Assembly (NCBI GenBank): GCA_002205965.3
Contig: NADL03000695.1
Location: forward strand, 1 to 64,000
Source: Kappaphycus alvarezii
Lineage: Eukaryota > Rhodophyta > Florideophyceae > Gigartinales > Solieriaceae
Direction of reading: 5' to 3'
Length of the DNA stretch: 64,000 nt
The notes below the pieces were generated by a model. The model was not told the origin of the DNA. It saw nothing but the letters and a program-made list of their open reading frames with translations, and did not search any database. This document shows, piece by piece, positions 12,614 through 32,800 of this stretch (position 1 is the stretch's first letter; every line of letters begins with the position of its first letter). The position numbers and the translations under genes are program-made.

Positions 12614-13180
12614 CTACATCACGGAAGCTGGTCGAACCGCTGGTACCCCTGCACCAGCCTCTCTCATGGAAAGATACCATGTAAGCATATATCGGGAAAG
12701 TGCTGGCACTGCGAGTATTGCCTGTCAGCTCTGCCGCGTTGGTTTTAGCATTTGGGTGCCGTCTAGCAAACGATGTGAAAAGCGGATGTTACTTACGGTT
12801 GTAGCTGGAACAGCATCCAAGCCAAGGGGAACGGTCCGTAAGGTGCCACGGGCGAACCATGCCAGTTCAACACCGCCACCTTGCGGACTCTCGTCTATGA
12901 AGAGAAGAATGCCCTCGCCAAAGGGGGGTACGACATGAATGGTAACGATTTTATCGATGATAGAGTCTGGTAGGGAGAAGATACGGGGATGGAAAGATTT
13001 GGACAGGGATTTGAGGTGAGGGCGACGGAGTTGGTGAATGGCGTAGGCAGCAGTGCGACAAAGAGCGGCGAATTGGGACTGGGAATGGATAGTTGGAAGA
13101 CAAGAAGCGAGACGTGTCCAAATGTCGAGCGGGATCCAATAATTGAGAATATATGCGCCGGTAGGGGCTTGGAAGGGCAT
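12614..13180 (-). CDS. Uncharacterised protein with weak F-box-like segment, spliced across the repeat junction
   Basis: Proposed exons (minus strand) are 13180-12797 and 12721-12614, joined by a 75 nt intron with donor GTAAGT (12796-12791) and acceptor CTGACAG (ending at 12722). The predicted product is 163 aa and ends REAGAGVPAVRPASVM. The first exon lies in copy 2 and the last in the tail of copy 1, so the intron contains the repeat junction (12776/12777). Reading straight through the donor instead gives a short alternative tail ending at 12725. The first exon is identical in frame in both copies, which supports coding. I do not recognise the family; IPLDIWTRL at residues 16-24 is only loosely F-box-like. 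Exon 2 is an inference from splice sites and phase. Confidence 0.45.
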
Positions 13181-14109
13181 TATGGTAGGGAGGGATAGGG
13201 AGGGCGAGAGGAAGAGTCGGTGGACGGCCGAAGAACAGGGCAAATGGATGCGGCGGGAGCGGAGCGGATTGGATAGGGGGGAATGTTCGAATGGAAGGTT
13301 AGGGGGATCAGTGGCAATGGCGGAGAGAGTAGATAGACACGTGTAATAGTTGTAATGAAGCATGTTGTAGTCTTGAGGGAAATGAAAGAAATGGATTTGC
13401 AGAAACGTGAAATTCGTTTTATCAAGTTTTTCGAGAGAATGGCAAGTGAGCGAAAGCATAATTGCGTGCCAATTGCCAATTGCATGGCGTAGCATTTAGC
13501 TGCTACCGTTAAAATGACAAAGAAATTAGAATGGTATATTTTTATTTTTATTTTTTAATATTAATTTGTTTGTAAGTTGACGAAGGTTATTTATGAATTT
13601 AGCGAATGGAGGTTGATGGGCGCAGTTGAGTTTAATTTTAATTTTAATTTAATAAATATTTTTTCCAACAGTCCAAACCTTATTGCATGCAGGGAGAGTA
13701 ATGTACACCAGGGCCCTAGTGTGACCAATGTGGGACGCGTTTGTCTCTTGTGTTTACTGCTGCTCAGCATCCATGTAAGTTTACATACCCTGAAAACTGG
13801 AAAAAGTTAAAAACGAGCTTACCACACACACAAGTCACCCACATCTACGACCCACCCACGCACACCATTTCACCCTCCACTTTACTATTCCAGGCACGAA
13901 GTATATAACTCTACTGTATTGTTCAAGCCCACCTTTACTGCTATCCCCCGCAACAACGTTACGTTGGCTTTCCCACCTTTGCCTTGCCTTGTCCTTGCGT
14001 ACCGCATTCCCTTTCTGCGTTCCCGTTCCCGTTCCCGTTTCCAATCTATCCCAACCCTCTTGTCCCTTTCCTCCCCAACACATCCTCTTTGTATTTTTAT
14101 CCACTGCCC
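13181..14109. promoter_or_regulatory. Divergent upstream region between F-box-like gene and UBE2H (copy 2)
   Basis: Same content as 393-1327, with a few homopolymer-length differences (for example the T run near 13550). It holds the AT-rich block, the CCAAT-like site and the TATA-like agtatataac about 200 nt upstream of UBE2H. No coding sequence is supported. Confidence 0.35.
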
Positions 14110-15264
14110 ATGGCCTCCCCGGGCAAGCGTCGTGAGACAGACCTCATGAAACTGTACGTTGCCTACCAGGTCTCTACTCTTCCTCTTTGCCATCCCGTGC
14201 CACCTTTATTTCCCCAGTCAAAGCTCACCTTGATTTCGTGATTTATCTGCTCGCCTACCTCTTCCCTTTTATGGCTTGTTCCTTTTTGTTCACATGCATC
14301 CCGATCACCACATGCCTTGATTTGACATAGCATGATGGCCGACCATGAAATCCAGATGGCCGATGGAGACCGCGTAGGAGAGTTTTACGTCAAGTTCCAT
14401 GGTCCCAAGTCAAGTATGTGCTTGCTCACCAATTGTTGCACCCTCTCCTCGCCTTTTGCATACGCAATACTGTTGTGGAATAACATGCTAACTGCTGTGT
14501 ATTCCTCTCTTGCGCCGTTACTCTATGATGCCATTCGGGGTGGCTGTGGAACCGTGCAATCACTTGTGATTTTTACCTGCGTTGCCTTTTCGTCAATGTC
14601 TGTGCTTGTGTTTGTGGGAAAGCTCCGTATGAGGGGGGTGTCTGGAAGGTGCATGTTGAATTGCCAGAGACGTATCCGTACAAAAGTCCCAGCATTGGTT
14701 TTATCAACAGATTGTATCACCCCAATGTGGACGAGATGTGCGTTTCATATCACCATGGAATCGAGTCAGTGAGTGTTGTTTGGGATTGTGTGCATACTAA
14801 CTTGAGAATTTATTTGTGTGCGAATTGATTTGCGATGTCAACGGTCTAGGTCTGGGAGCGTGTGTCTTGATGTGATCAACCAGACATGGAGTCCTATGTA
14901 CGACCTTACTAACATTTTTGAGGTGTTCCTACCACAACTGCTGACATATCCCAACCCGACGGACCCTCTGAATGGAGAGGCAGCTGCACTTCAAATGCGG
15001 GAACCGGAGAGGTACAAGCAAAAGGTACGAGAATATGTGCAAAAGTACGCAAAGCCTGAGGACTTTCCGTGTGGGGATGCGGGAGAGGAGGAGGAGGAAG
15101 ATGATGCTTCAAACTTCTCGATGACGGACTCTGAGGCGGAGGATGAGGATGAAGATGATGGCTTGGGGATTCCAATGACGATGGGGACAAGGGAGGGGCG
15201 AGTGGTGCAGAGAGGCGAGAGGAGGAGTTGGGAGGAAACTTGGAGCTCTAGTGAACTGAGATGA
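14110..15264 (+). CDS. UBE2H: Ubiquitin-conjugating enzyme E2, UBE2H/UBC8 type (copy 2, intact)
   Basis: Exons 14110-14153, 14331-14413, 14623-14737 and 14850-15264 join to an uninterrupted 218 aa protein. The junctions are CT|GTACGT, CAA|GTATGT and AT|GTGCGT donors with CATAG, AAAG and CTAG acceptors. The core runs about residues 1-165. [16 protein letters not shown] and [16 protein letters not shown] precede the active-site Cys ([12 protein letters not shown], about residue 86); [20 protein letters not shown] and the helix [15 protein letters not shown] follow, then an acidic Ser/Asp/Glu tail as in UBE2H. The tail is somewhat longer than in the human protein (183 aa). Introns sit in the first half of the gene. 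This is the reference copy; copy 1 lacks one G in exon 3. Confidence 0.95.
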
Positions 15265-16436
15265 GGAAAGACGAGTGAAAGCAAAGTTTGAAAAGGTTGC
15301 CTGGTATGTTTCCTTTTTTTGTGTTTGTGTGTGTGTGTCGGTTGGATGAGAGATTCTTTTTGTTGATGTCTCGCTGCGGTTTGTATGTAAATGAGTAGCT
15401 TTGTGTGGCGAGGCAGTGGGAGGGATGATTTGCAGTGAAGAAGTGGTGGTGGCGCGTTCCGTGACTTGAAAGGATGGAGTTTGGGCTGTTGGCTCTTGCC
15501 CTGTAATTACTAAAAAACCGTTGCTATTGTTGTTGGCCTTTGTGTGGTTGAACTTTTTGACCTTTGCCACTGTTGTCGTTGAAAGACCGAAATGGGCTTG
15601 TCTGCAATGAAATGACTGCTGCGTTGAGCGTGGATTGACGAGTGACAAGGTTAAAAGGGAGTCAAAGCGAGTATCAACGGGCAGTTGGGAATTGTGGCAG
15701 TGCCGAGATTTGTAACAGGGATTTGCTCGTAGATGAGATTCAAGGAAAAGTGCAGCACTGGTGCATCCCAATGTGCGGTTCTGCTCAGCAAACGATAACG
15801 ACATTTCCAGCATCAGTACAATACTGTACAGTACTGTGCTGTGCAAATATAGTTTTCCTCACTGTACGGAACAATAAACATTATGGTTTCATTGGAAGAT
15901 TATCATAGAGTCCATCGCGCACCCAACATTACAGCAGAGATACTGTACGCATTGTACATTACAGTACCGACAACTGCACCTCTTTGCAGTGACAGGCACA
16001 CATACACGTTTTGCAAAAATATAGCCTTACAGTACATCACAGTACAGCGAACAAGAAGCAATTAAAATATTGGGATGCATCATCCTTTCCCAAAGTTCCC
16101 GCCTTTTCTTTCCATCGAATTGTTTCAAAATGTTTGTGGAGGTGAGGGCGGATCAAAGTTTTTTCCGCAGTTTTCGCCGGTTTTGACATTGAGCTCGAAA
16201 TTTTAGCATTGTACATTACTGTACAGTACAGTACAGTACAGTACTGATGGACGGCTTGATTTTAACAAGGCTGGGTTGGGTCAATCCCACTACTCCTGGC
16301 TGCAATGCTGCATTCTCAAACTCGGTGAGGACAACCGCCTGCCTTTGCTATTGGGTTATCAACCTCCTCCAATATCTTGCGTTCCGTCAGCAACCTTCCT
16401 TCTCACCCATTCCTTCCTCTCCCGTCCACCTCTCCC
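15265..16436. other. UBE2H-ATR intergenic region with GTACAGTAC motifs (copy 2)
   Basis: Counterpart of 2482-3654. Motif clusters lie at 15815-15840, about 15943-16048 and 16210-16245. One C fewer in a C run just before the ATR start removes the upstream frame that is open in copy 1, another reason to start ATR at 16437. No gene is supported. Confidence 0.6.
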
Positions 16437-24857
<8,421 letters not shown>

Positions 24858-25402
24858 ATGCTTAGCTCGGCCAATACGCCAAGTGGGAGGATGTTTTTCG
24901 CAACAAGAGTCCTCCGCGCTGGCATGTGTCTAAAGAGGCTGGGTTAAATCGTCAAAAGTGCAATTTCCCGTATAAGTAGCATTAGCGCGACTGTGCGACA
25001 GCGCAGCGATATTCACATAACTACGGAAAGAGTAACGATAAAGGCTAACAGTGAAGACCTTGGTTGCGCCATTCCATATCTGCGTATCTGAAACTAAACC
25101 TTGGCTCAACTCAAAACTATCTACTGTATGTGTCAAATTATATCGTTAACTCTTCCGAAACGAGCCTGTCCGCACAATGATGTGCGCTGACTACCAGGGC
25201 TCAGGAGACCCACGTGCCCTAACATCCAAACATCGGTTCGGCTTCATCACATGTCACAAGCTCTGAATTGCTCTTGGGAGATGCATTGCCAACTCACACA
25301 CCTGCCATATTCTGTTCAACCCCGCCCCGATACTTCGGCCAGGCCCCGGCTCTAACAAGCCGCCTATGATTTCCCGGTCTAGAACCTGTTCAACAACGGA
25401 TC
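24858..25402. other. Intergenic: ATR 3' flank (copy 2)
   Basis: Counterpart of 12070-12613, nearly identical apart from one extra G near 24943. No gene is supported. Confidence 0.6.
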
Positions 25403-25510
25403 CTACATCACGGAAGCTGGTCGAACCGCTGGTACCCCTGCACCAGCCTCTCTCATGGAAAGATACCATGTAAGCATATATCGGGAAAGTGCTGGCACTG
25501 CGAGTATTGC
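25403..25510 (-). pseudogene. Orphan terminal exon of the F-box-like gene
   Basis: Identical to the proposed last exon at 12614-12721, with the acceptor CTGACAG reading leftward from about 25517. Its intron is cut at 25565 and no first exon follows on the right, so this copy cannot be expressed as the same gene. It depends on the exon model proposed for 12614-13180. Confidence 0.35.
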
Positions 25511-25565
25511 CTGTCAGCTCTGCCGCGTTGGTTTTAGCATTTGGGTGCCGTCTAGCAAACGATGT

Positions 25566-26303
25566 TTCAGTTCACAGCCCAAAACGCCTCGCTATTGTAG
25601 CTGAGACCTCCGCATCAATAGCGGCCGCAAATTACCAAATCGAACAGCAACGAAGTCAATTACGTCCTCATCTGCGGAAGCCATCCTCTTTCGTCAGCTG
25701 TCGCTCAAGGTGTAGAGCGCTCTAAAAGCACGTGAGTACTCTATACGTAGTCTAATCTTGAATCAGACTGCCTGTAGTCCAGTTTTCCCAAAACCTTCTA
25801 AAGCCAACTAGGAGATTGACGAGGTGAATGAGGAGACCCGTTAGACATGACCTGCCTCAGAAGCGTCCGCAAAGACCCGTCGATACGCATTCATTCGGCC
25901 TTTCGCACTTAACGCATCCCCACGCAGTATGTTCCTCAGATTCCAGGACTTTGACCGTCCAGAGGAAAAGACACAACCTTTATTATACCCTCATGGTAAT
26001 TGCCGGGGATTATGGTATTCACAATAAAATGAAGTGTACAGAACTTTGCTCCTCTGGAAGGATGATGAATGTCAGAGGTCTCTCAACCCCGCAACGCACT
26101 GTCAAGCTGATATTCGGCGAAGGGTACGAAGGGTACGCCGTCAAGCATACTTGGAAATGCCTGCAGGACCCTTCCTCAATGCGCATCCGTCCCTGGTCAG
26201 CCGAACGTTGGAAGAGATGTGGACAGTTATTCTACGAAGTAATCTGGGAGTTTTTTTATGACACGGCGCTGTGCGGGGTGCCACGGGCCCATGAACCATT
26301 TAG
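25566..26303. other. Moderate-GC sequence right of the repeat boundary, no assignable gene
   Basis: The sequence is unrelated to the repeat unit and still GC-moderate. Two overlapping plus frames (25828-26307 and 26034-26261) are open, but neither shows a family I know; the region could be a decayed gene or element. A NotI site (gcggccgc, 25621-25628) is present but is not evidence of vector. Confidence 0.4.
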
Positions 26304-26702
26304 GTGACCGTGCAGCAGACTCAAAGAACAAAGGTCTTGGATGGACCGCCGGCACACAACAGTAGTAAGTGGAATTTTGGCCGCGAGCTGTTTAAGGCTG
26401 CAGGAATCGCCGTTCAGAGCGAGGTGATGTTCCTGCCTTGCGGACTGAAAGCGCGACCCACGGGCACTCTGGTGGACCTGCGGTCTGACGCAGTGAACAA
26501 CCCGGCTCTCGTAGTGGTGCACGACGACGCCGTATCGCCGCTCCAGGAGAACTCTGTGTCAATGGGAACATGAGAAGCACGAGCCGTTGCGAATGCAACA
26601 GAAAAATGGAAGGAGATGGACTATGCCACAAGAGTAGCAGCCATTCCTGGTGAGGCACTGCCGGGACAATCAAGGCTGGGATGGAAGTTTTCGTGTGGCT
26701 AG
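26304..26702 (+). pseudogene. Unrecognised ORF with one in-frame TGA
   Basis: One frame stays protein-like for about 132 codons. It runs from ATG 26304 through KWNFGRELFKAAGIAVQSEV and ALVVVHDDAVSPLQ to a TGA at 26571-26573, then continues in the same frame with EKWKEMDYATRVAAIPGEA up to a TAG at 26700-26702. Composition on both sides of the TGA looks alike. I do not recognise the family. A decayed gene or element is the simplest reading; TGA readthrough is possible but unsupported, since the gene copies nearby use TGA as a stop (UBE2H). Confidence 0.25.
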
Positions 26703-27622
26703 CCTTTTACTCGATGATATCACCTTCCAAGACAACGTCCAAAGCCGTTTAGGAATACGCGGTAGTCGTTGCTTCTCATAGCGGATTCTCTATGGGATAA
26801 GTGAAGACCAAGTTGTATCAAAAGCTTGGTGCGGCATTTCATAATTCACGGTATACGAGTCTGCGTTCGGGACAAATTACGATTTCTTGAAACCAACACG
26901 CAGTATGTAGTACGTATGGTCCGTAGTTTCTCTCAGCAAGCTTCTAGTCTAGAGCTTGCTCTAATCCATTTACGGCGTTTAGAAGCCTTTAAACCCGAAT
27001 AAGGTGCTCTTGAGTTAATTTAACTAGAAAAATGTTCAACGTGTAGACCCATTGCTACAAGCCGAATATTTTTTCCGAGAGGATTATGGCTAAGATCTTT
27101 CTTACAGGTACCCTCGTGTACCCACTTGTTATAGTACGCATATCCCCATTTGGTTTGGTCTTTAGGGTCATATGACCCTACTCCGGATAATATTAATTTC
27201 ATCAGCCATTCCACCCTCCCACTCTTGACTGCTGCCACTGAGGGGCTTGTTGATATGCGGCTGGGTCAGCTGCATCATCATCGCTTAACTGAAGTTCAAA
27301 TATATACTGATGTCATAAAGTTCTGCACAAAGCCGGAGCTGGTGTATTCCTGTAACATTTAAGTATCCTACTCTTGCGTCTAAGATTCTTCGTAGGGCAG
27401 TGAAAGAGGTTATCTTCAGAGCAACCCGCATTCGTACATGATGTTAAACCTCCGTCTGGCACCTCTTTAGACGATTCTTCAACTTCCCTTCTATCGTTTA
27501 GTCTAACCTAGCCCACTTCCTACATGGTGCAGGATTGTAAACACTTTAAAAGACCCACACGCTATCTTCGTCATCTCTAGCGATATCCCCTTGATACCTA
27601 TCGTAAATTCTAAGGTAAAAGA
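26703..27622. other. No supported gene
   Basis: The sequence becomes AT-rich here. A 72-codon minus frame (27020-27238) contains a KWGYAYYNKWVHEG stretch but matches nothing I know. Confidence 0.5.
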
Positions 27623-27935
27623 AAGCAGAGCGGGGCTTGCGGGCGACTCTGAAAAAAACAGAAGTGTTTTTGCTAGCTGGGTCTGAGTTGAAGATCGATG
27701 AATTGGTTGCTACCTTTACTCTCCGGAGTGCGACAGTCGCACTACTTATACAAAATCTCGGCACCGTCGACTAGCCCTAGCATACGAGGGAAGTTGTGTC
27801 TACTAGGATAAAAATCTCTCTTGAGTATCCATAAATACCTACTGTAGTAAGTATATATAGATTCTGTGGCCTAGATACACTTGAAATAGATATAAATATC
27901 AATGGAATATCTACTGTATAGATAGAGTAGAATCA
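27623..27935. repeat. Diverged direct repeat, copy A
   Basis: Matches 28163-28470 in the same orientation, 533-540 nt away. Shared landmarks are a ggctgcgggc-like stretch, gtctgagttgaagat, gcagtcgcactactt.tacaa and aatatctac near the right end. Divergence is substantial. It may be an LTR or another short element associated with the copia remnant to the right. Confidence 0.65.
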
Positions 27936-28162
27936 CACCCTCATTAAAGGGTGCACGGGCGAGGACTAAAGTATAGTGTAAGATGCGCTCAAGATGCATA
28001 TTCGTAGATTTTTCTATAACACCATCTTTAGAATCATGCACATTAAATTCTGTCGAATATTTCTAACAAAAAATTTCCGGACATTAAGTATTGTGTTGTT
28101 GTCAGAATTTCCCGCTGGTAGATTCGAATTGATAGAACTAAAATACTCTTGAATTCCAAGAT

Positions 28163-28470
28163 GCGAAAGGAAATGGTGCTTGCGGGTGAATCGCAAAACC
28201 TTGTTTTCGCCAGTTGGTTCTGAGTTGAAGATATATGAATTTGTAGCTCCCTTTTACAAACCCGAGCGCGGCAGTCGCACTACTTGTATACAATTCCGTC
28301 ACCGTACTCCAGTTTTGTAATTCTCCGATTATTGTGTCCATTGCAACAATGGTATACTAATGGGTCTATGAAATACCCGGTGATATATATCTACATATTA
28401 TATGGTCTATATAGACCAAACAAGATTAGATTACCAAGAGAATATCTACAGTACGGAAAGAGCAGAATTG
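28163..28470. repeat. Diverged direct repeat, copy B
   Basis: Partner of 27623-27935. The minus strand of both copies encodes an SSAT.AL..VK-like stretch, but neither forms a credible gene. It lies about 290 nt from the 3' end of the copia RNase H remnant, so it is a candidate 3' LTR. Confidence 0.65.
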
Positions 28471-28760
28471 GGTCTTCAAAAATCTTGGATTTTCTATACC
28501 TCCTCTCATCGCCCAAATTCTTCCTCCATTATGTTCCAAATTGTCGAAATCAATTTTCAAATACCAAATCACATTAGATTTGAGATTTCTATCGGAATAA
28601 AAGTTTCACATTATCCAACCTTTGTAAATCCATTAGAATGATTGTTCGAAGTTTTTAAATGCAAGCGCCATCTATCTTGTTGCGATATTATTCTTGTCGT
28701 ATGCAACTTACATTGCTCATCAGTTACTTTACTTAAGTTCGCGAACACTTTTTGACTGCA

Positions 28761-29860
28761 TCAAAATGCTTTCACAGTCGGTGAAATTCGAGAGGGGTAT
28801 TTTTTCCCCAATATTGACTCTAAATCATGCTTAACGATGTAAAAACCATCAGAGACGTCGCAAATGACATATAATTTAGCACATAAGATACCTAGAGTAA
28901 CTCCGCAGCTCTCCTGATTTGAGCACTTCAGTAGGCAGCGTGTGTTCGATTTGATAGTACGAGGTACTACATATCCCAGTTTCGACTGATTGTCGCTTTT
29001 ATGAGCAAAGAAAGAGTCCACATAGTTCCTGAACTTAAGGTTTGTGAAGAAAAGCTTAATATAATTATGAAGCCCGAAGGATCTTCCTTCACGTGTAGGA
29101 AAGTCTTGTTGAGGCGATTGTTTTCATCTTTCGAGTACTTCTATTCAGTCATGTGGGCAGTCATGTGGACTCGGCAGCATAATTATGAGCTTGTGCGTCT
29201 ATGTGAATCAAATTGTTTCTAAATTAACTAAATTTAGAGAAACTAGCTTTATATGGAAGTACTATAGGACTCTTTTCATACTGGATTTGACTGAGCTCGA
29301 ATCTGAAACTCGGTTCTTTGATTCTTACATTAGCAACTATCGTAAGAATCATGCTCTCTCTCGCTAAATACAAAATTTTGCGGCTTTTTTCAGTCAATTT
29401 CTTAAAATGATCATTAAAGCAGGCTAAATAATCATCTACATACACCCAAGTCATTCATTCTATCCCAGGGATTTCCTGCTTGGTAAAAACAGAAAGGTCA
29501 CCATTGATCAAATTCATTCCGAAGTATTGTCTCAGGTGAAGGTTAGTAGTCCTGATTCAATCATCTCCAGTCTTCAAGCGCATAAAAGGGCTTCATCAGC
29601 TCCCATAGAACAGATTGAGATCCCTAGAAGGCTTGAGTTGAATATTACTCAAAATATTTTCCTTAGACCGTCAACATGCTTGCTTTACATCATGAGACCA
29701 GATGCAAAATCTAAGTAGCGCTGCTACTTCCAATAAATTAATCGTTAGGCTTTGTCCCATATTGATAGCATAGTTGACGGCAATTATCCTGTCCTTGTCT
29801 TTGCAACCCTGGAATACGTATATGGACCTCGCCTATTCTTACCTAGTGCTTAAATTCTTT
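28761..29860 (-). mobile_element. Ty1/copia retrotransposon remnant: reverse transcriptase and RNase H
   Basis: Reading the minus strand from 29860: a frame with QGCKDKDRIIAVNYAI and CIWSHDVKQA (the copia RT N-terminal part, with the first catalytic Asp in the DVKQA motif), then MTWVYVDDYLAC with the YVDD active site at 29431-29442, then an RNase H-like segment SDNQSKLGYVV ... AKLYVICDVSDGF at 29021-28761. Several frameshifts and stops separate the pieces, so the element is dead. Integrase and gag were not found in the AT-rich sequence to the right. The family assignment rests on motif order and spacing; the copia class is well supported, the clade is not. Confidence 0.85.
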
Positions 29861-32800
29861 GTGAAGGGCAAGAATCTCCCATCCAATTAATTTGAGTATG
29901 AGGTTAAATTTCTTCCTTAAAAAGTTCTTTCAGTTCTATATCATTGGACTATCTAAACGCAGCAGAGTAGCACCTCGATTCATTCATACGGAAAAAAAAG
30001 CAGATTTGAGTTCAGCTCTTATTCGTAAGTTCCTTTCAAGTCCTCATTACTAAGTATCTCCCCTGGTCAGCTCGCATCTGATGAGTGTAGGCTGTCTCTA
30101 TCTTTTTCCAACTCTCAAGAATTTTGCTTCATACTTCCTGCGATGAAGAAATATGTGTAAATGTTGAATTAGAAAAAGGTACCGGCGTTTCAACCACAGA
30201 AGACGCGGGTGTATTGTCGAGGTAAATATTTCAAACGATAATTAGTAGTAGGAAACTATACCGTTGGGGATATTGACCTTGAAATATCTCGATTTGGCTT
30301 TCAGATGCTGATAATTTCTGCAATATTACCATTTTTCGATTAACTTACGATTGTCTGATGTCGCTTTTGCTGGGGTTTCTCGATATCGAATTAAATAAAA
30401 CTCTTTGTAGATGTATAGAATAAGTGAAGATTCAGGCGATTCAGCTGCCTCAGAAGTATCTGTCTAAGTTCCATTCGACGCAGACGTGTCCTCAATTTTG
30501 AATAATTTGTGTTTTCCAATTTGAAGACTTAAATATCAGTACAGTTTGGATGTTATAGAATATGATTTTATGTGTGATTCTTTTATTCGTAACCATTCAG
30601 TAAAATATTTTAGCGACGACCCCAGCCGCTTTCATACATATAGCAAAACTATCTGGGGTATTGCCCGGCTACTGGCGTTTGATTCAAGACGCTGAAAGTT
30701 TCTATTACGACATACTACTGGTGGTAATAGATTAAATATCAATGGAAACTCCGAATTGTAACTGACCCGAAAAATAGAGGGAAAATTACCAAAGAAATAC
30801 ACACTTGTAAGTCGAGCTTGAAAAAGTTCGTGTACAATTCATTTAAAGAGGACAACAAACCTACAGTAAGCGTTCTGAATCCTTTTTTCACCAGGATAAT
30901 GAATGATCTCCACCGCGATCTTTTTATGGCATCGAATTCTCATCTGTCTTTGCTACGCCTTAGATTAAGTCACTGGCTTACGGAACTTTGTACAGGAGTT
31001 TCCAATATCATATATTGATCCATTTATTTTTTCTCCTTTCAAAAGGGATGGCGGATGATTTTATCTTTTAGCATGACACTTACACACAATTTAATGTAAA
31101 ATGTAAAATTTTAATGTTTTATCAAGCAAAACAGCGTAAGCGAAACGAGAATGACTCAATTAAGCGGAATTTTACCCATAATCCTCTATAATTGAGAATA
31201 CAAATCCGTCAAATTTTGTAGCGTATAATTAAGCTATGCAAGATACGGAAACTAAAAACTACATTTTACTTATTTATTCTGTTTTAACGGACAGCTTACA
31301 AACATACAATTGAAAAAATACACTGCTGAAATTCTATAAGTGCTCGCAAGCGCAAAAGAGCTACCATAAGTACTACAGCGTGCAATTTCAAAATGAATAG
31401 TAATGATGCTATCAATTCTGATCGCATAAGGTCTAGAAATTGTGCTCTTAAAGTAAATCATATTATGAAGACGTTCATAGAAATGAGACTAATCATATAT
31501 TTTCACAATATAACCTTAAAAAATTAAAATAGTCTGAATCTTTTTTTGCCAAAGTGGGGATTAAAAAACTGCTTCCCATTCATTTGGATATTCAAGCGCA
31601 AAGTTAATGCTCAAAATTTACATCGAAAGATTTATTACCAAGAGATGTAATTCACCATCTTCACTGAATAATACGGTGAATACACGAAAATTAAAATTCG
31701 AGGATAAATTTCAAACCGTTAATCTACGTATTTCAACTCACTAAAGGAATTGGAGAACAGTTTTCTGACAAATTTAAAATTTTGGAACATGTATTATCAA
31801 TTTTAACGTCATATATAAAAGATTCATACGTAAAAGCATACGAGATCAATTATCGCCGTAAAGAAGTTACCTAATAACAGTTTACTGTCACATATGCATT
31901 GAGTATCACTGAGATATTTGACTTGGAATTCATTAAAATGTACAATCTGGAAGCGAAAACGTACCGAAATTCACGAAAAAATTATAGGAATCTACTAAAA
32001 ATTTGCAGGCCAGGATTCCTTACTCGGAACTAAAATCCGTTAGTTTGAAATTAAACTGTAAACTATGCATAAGACAAATATGATGTAGCTCATCTCACGC
32101 ATTAAGGAAGGAATCTTACCCAAAAAATACATATAAAATTAAACCAAGACTCCCAAAGAAGTTATTACAACGGAAGAAAGAACGATAGAAGCTAATTTTT
32201 CACCAGCAAAAATATAAATTTTCGTTGCTGCGTTTTATATAAAAACCAACCCGAACCTTGCCTTTTAGAAGCTCTGTGCAACATTTTTCCTCTCGGTATC
32301 ATTATTGCTTGATAAGAATCTGTTGTATTCGGTAAATTACTCAGAAAATAACGAATATAATAGAGACGTGAAAGAGTCATACTTAATCAGTCATGAAGAA
32401 AACGATGTATAATTACAGAAAAGGATATTCAGGACTGAAGTGCTTAGACTTTAACTATGCGCATACTGCGAGAAGATTAAATTTTGAATGAAGACAACTA
32501 ACACATTTATGGCATCCCATGATACTAATTTATGGATCTTATAGTGATGTAGACGCGGAAAAGATTACCGTAGCCATATAGTCTGACAAGAATCTTTTAA
32601 GTAACTTTTTTTGATTTACTGTAAATATCTGGTTCTTTTTTGACTCACCTATCTATTTTAAAAATAAAGTAATTCGATACGATCTGTTCCTTCTCCAGTT
32701 TTGTCTCTGATAAATTTATCCTTAATAATTTGTTATACTGAGTGTCTCGAACAGAAGCTTTACCCCATTTGTAATCTAAAGAAGGGTAATAATTTCCTTG

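Larger units (their letters stand above)
1..12776. repeat. Tandem repeat unit, copy 1 (F-box-like gene, UBE2H, ATR)
   Basis: Near-identical to 12789-25565, in the same orientation. Window position 1 aligns with 12789, and the offset drifts to 12782 near 1328 and back to 12789 near 12614 because of small indels. Copy 1 ends at 12776: the next bases (from gaaaagcgg) differ from what follows copy 2 at 25566. By eye the copies differ by only about ten substitutions (for example near 6788, 7721 and 11273) but by dozens of 1-4 nt indels, chiefly in G, C, A or T runs. This is the pattern expected from uncorrected long-read error between very recent or allelic copies. A real young duplication undergoing decay is the alternative. 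Confidence 0.97.
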
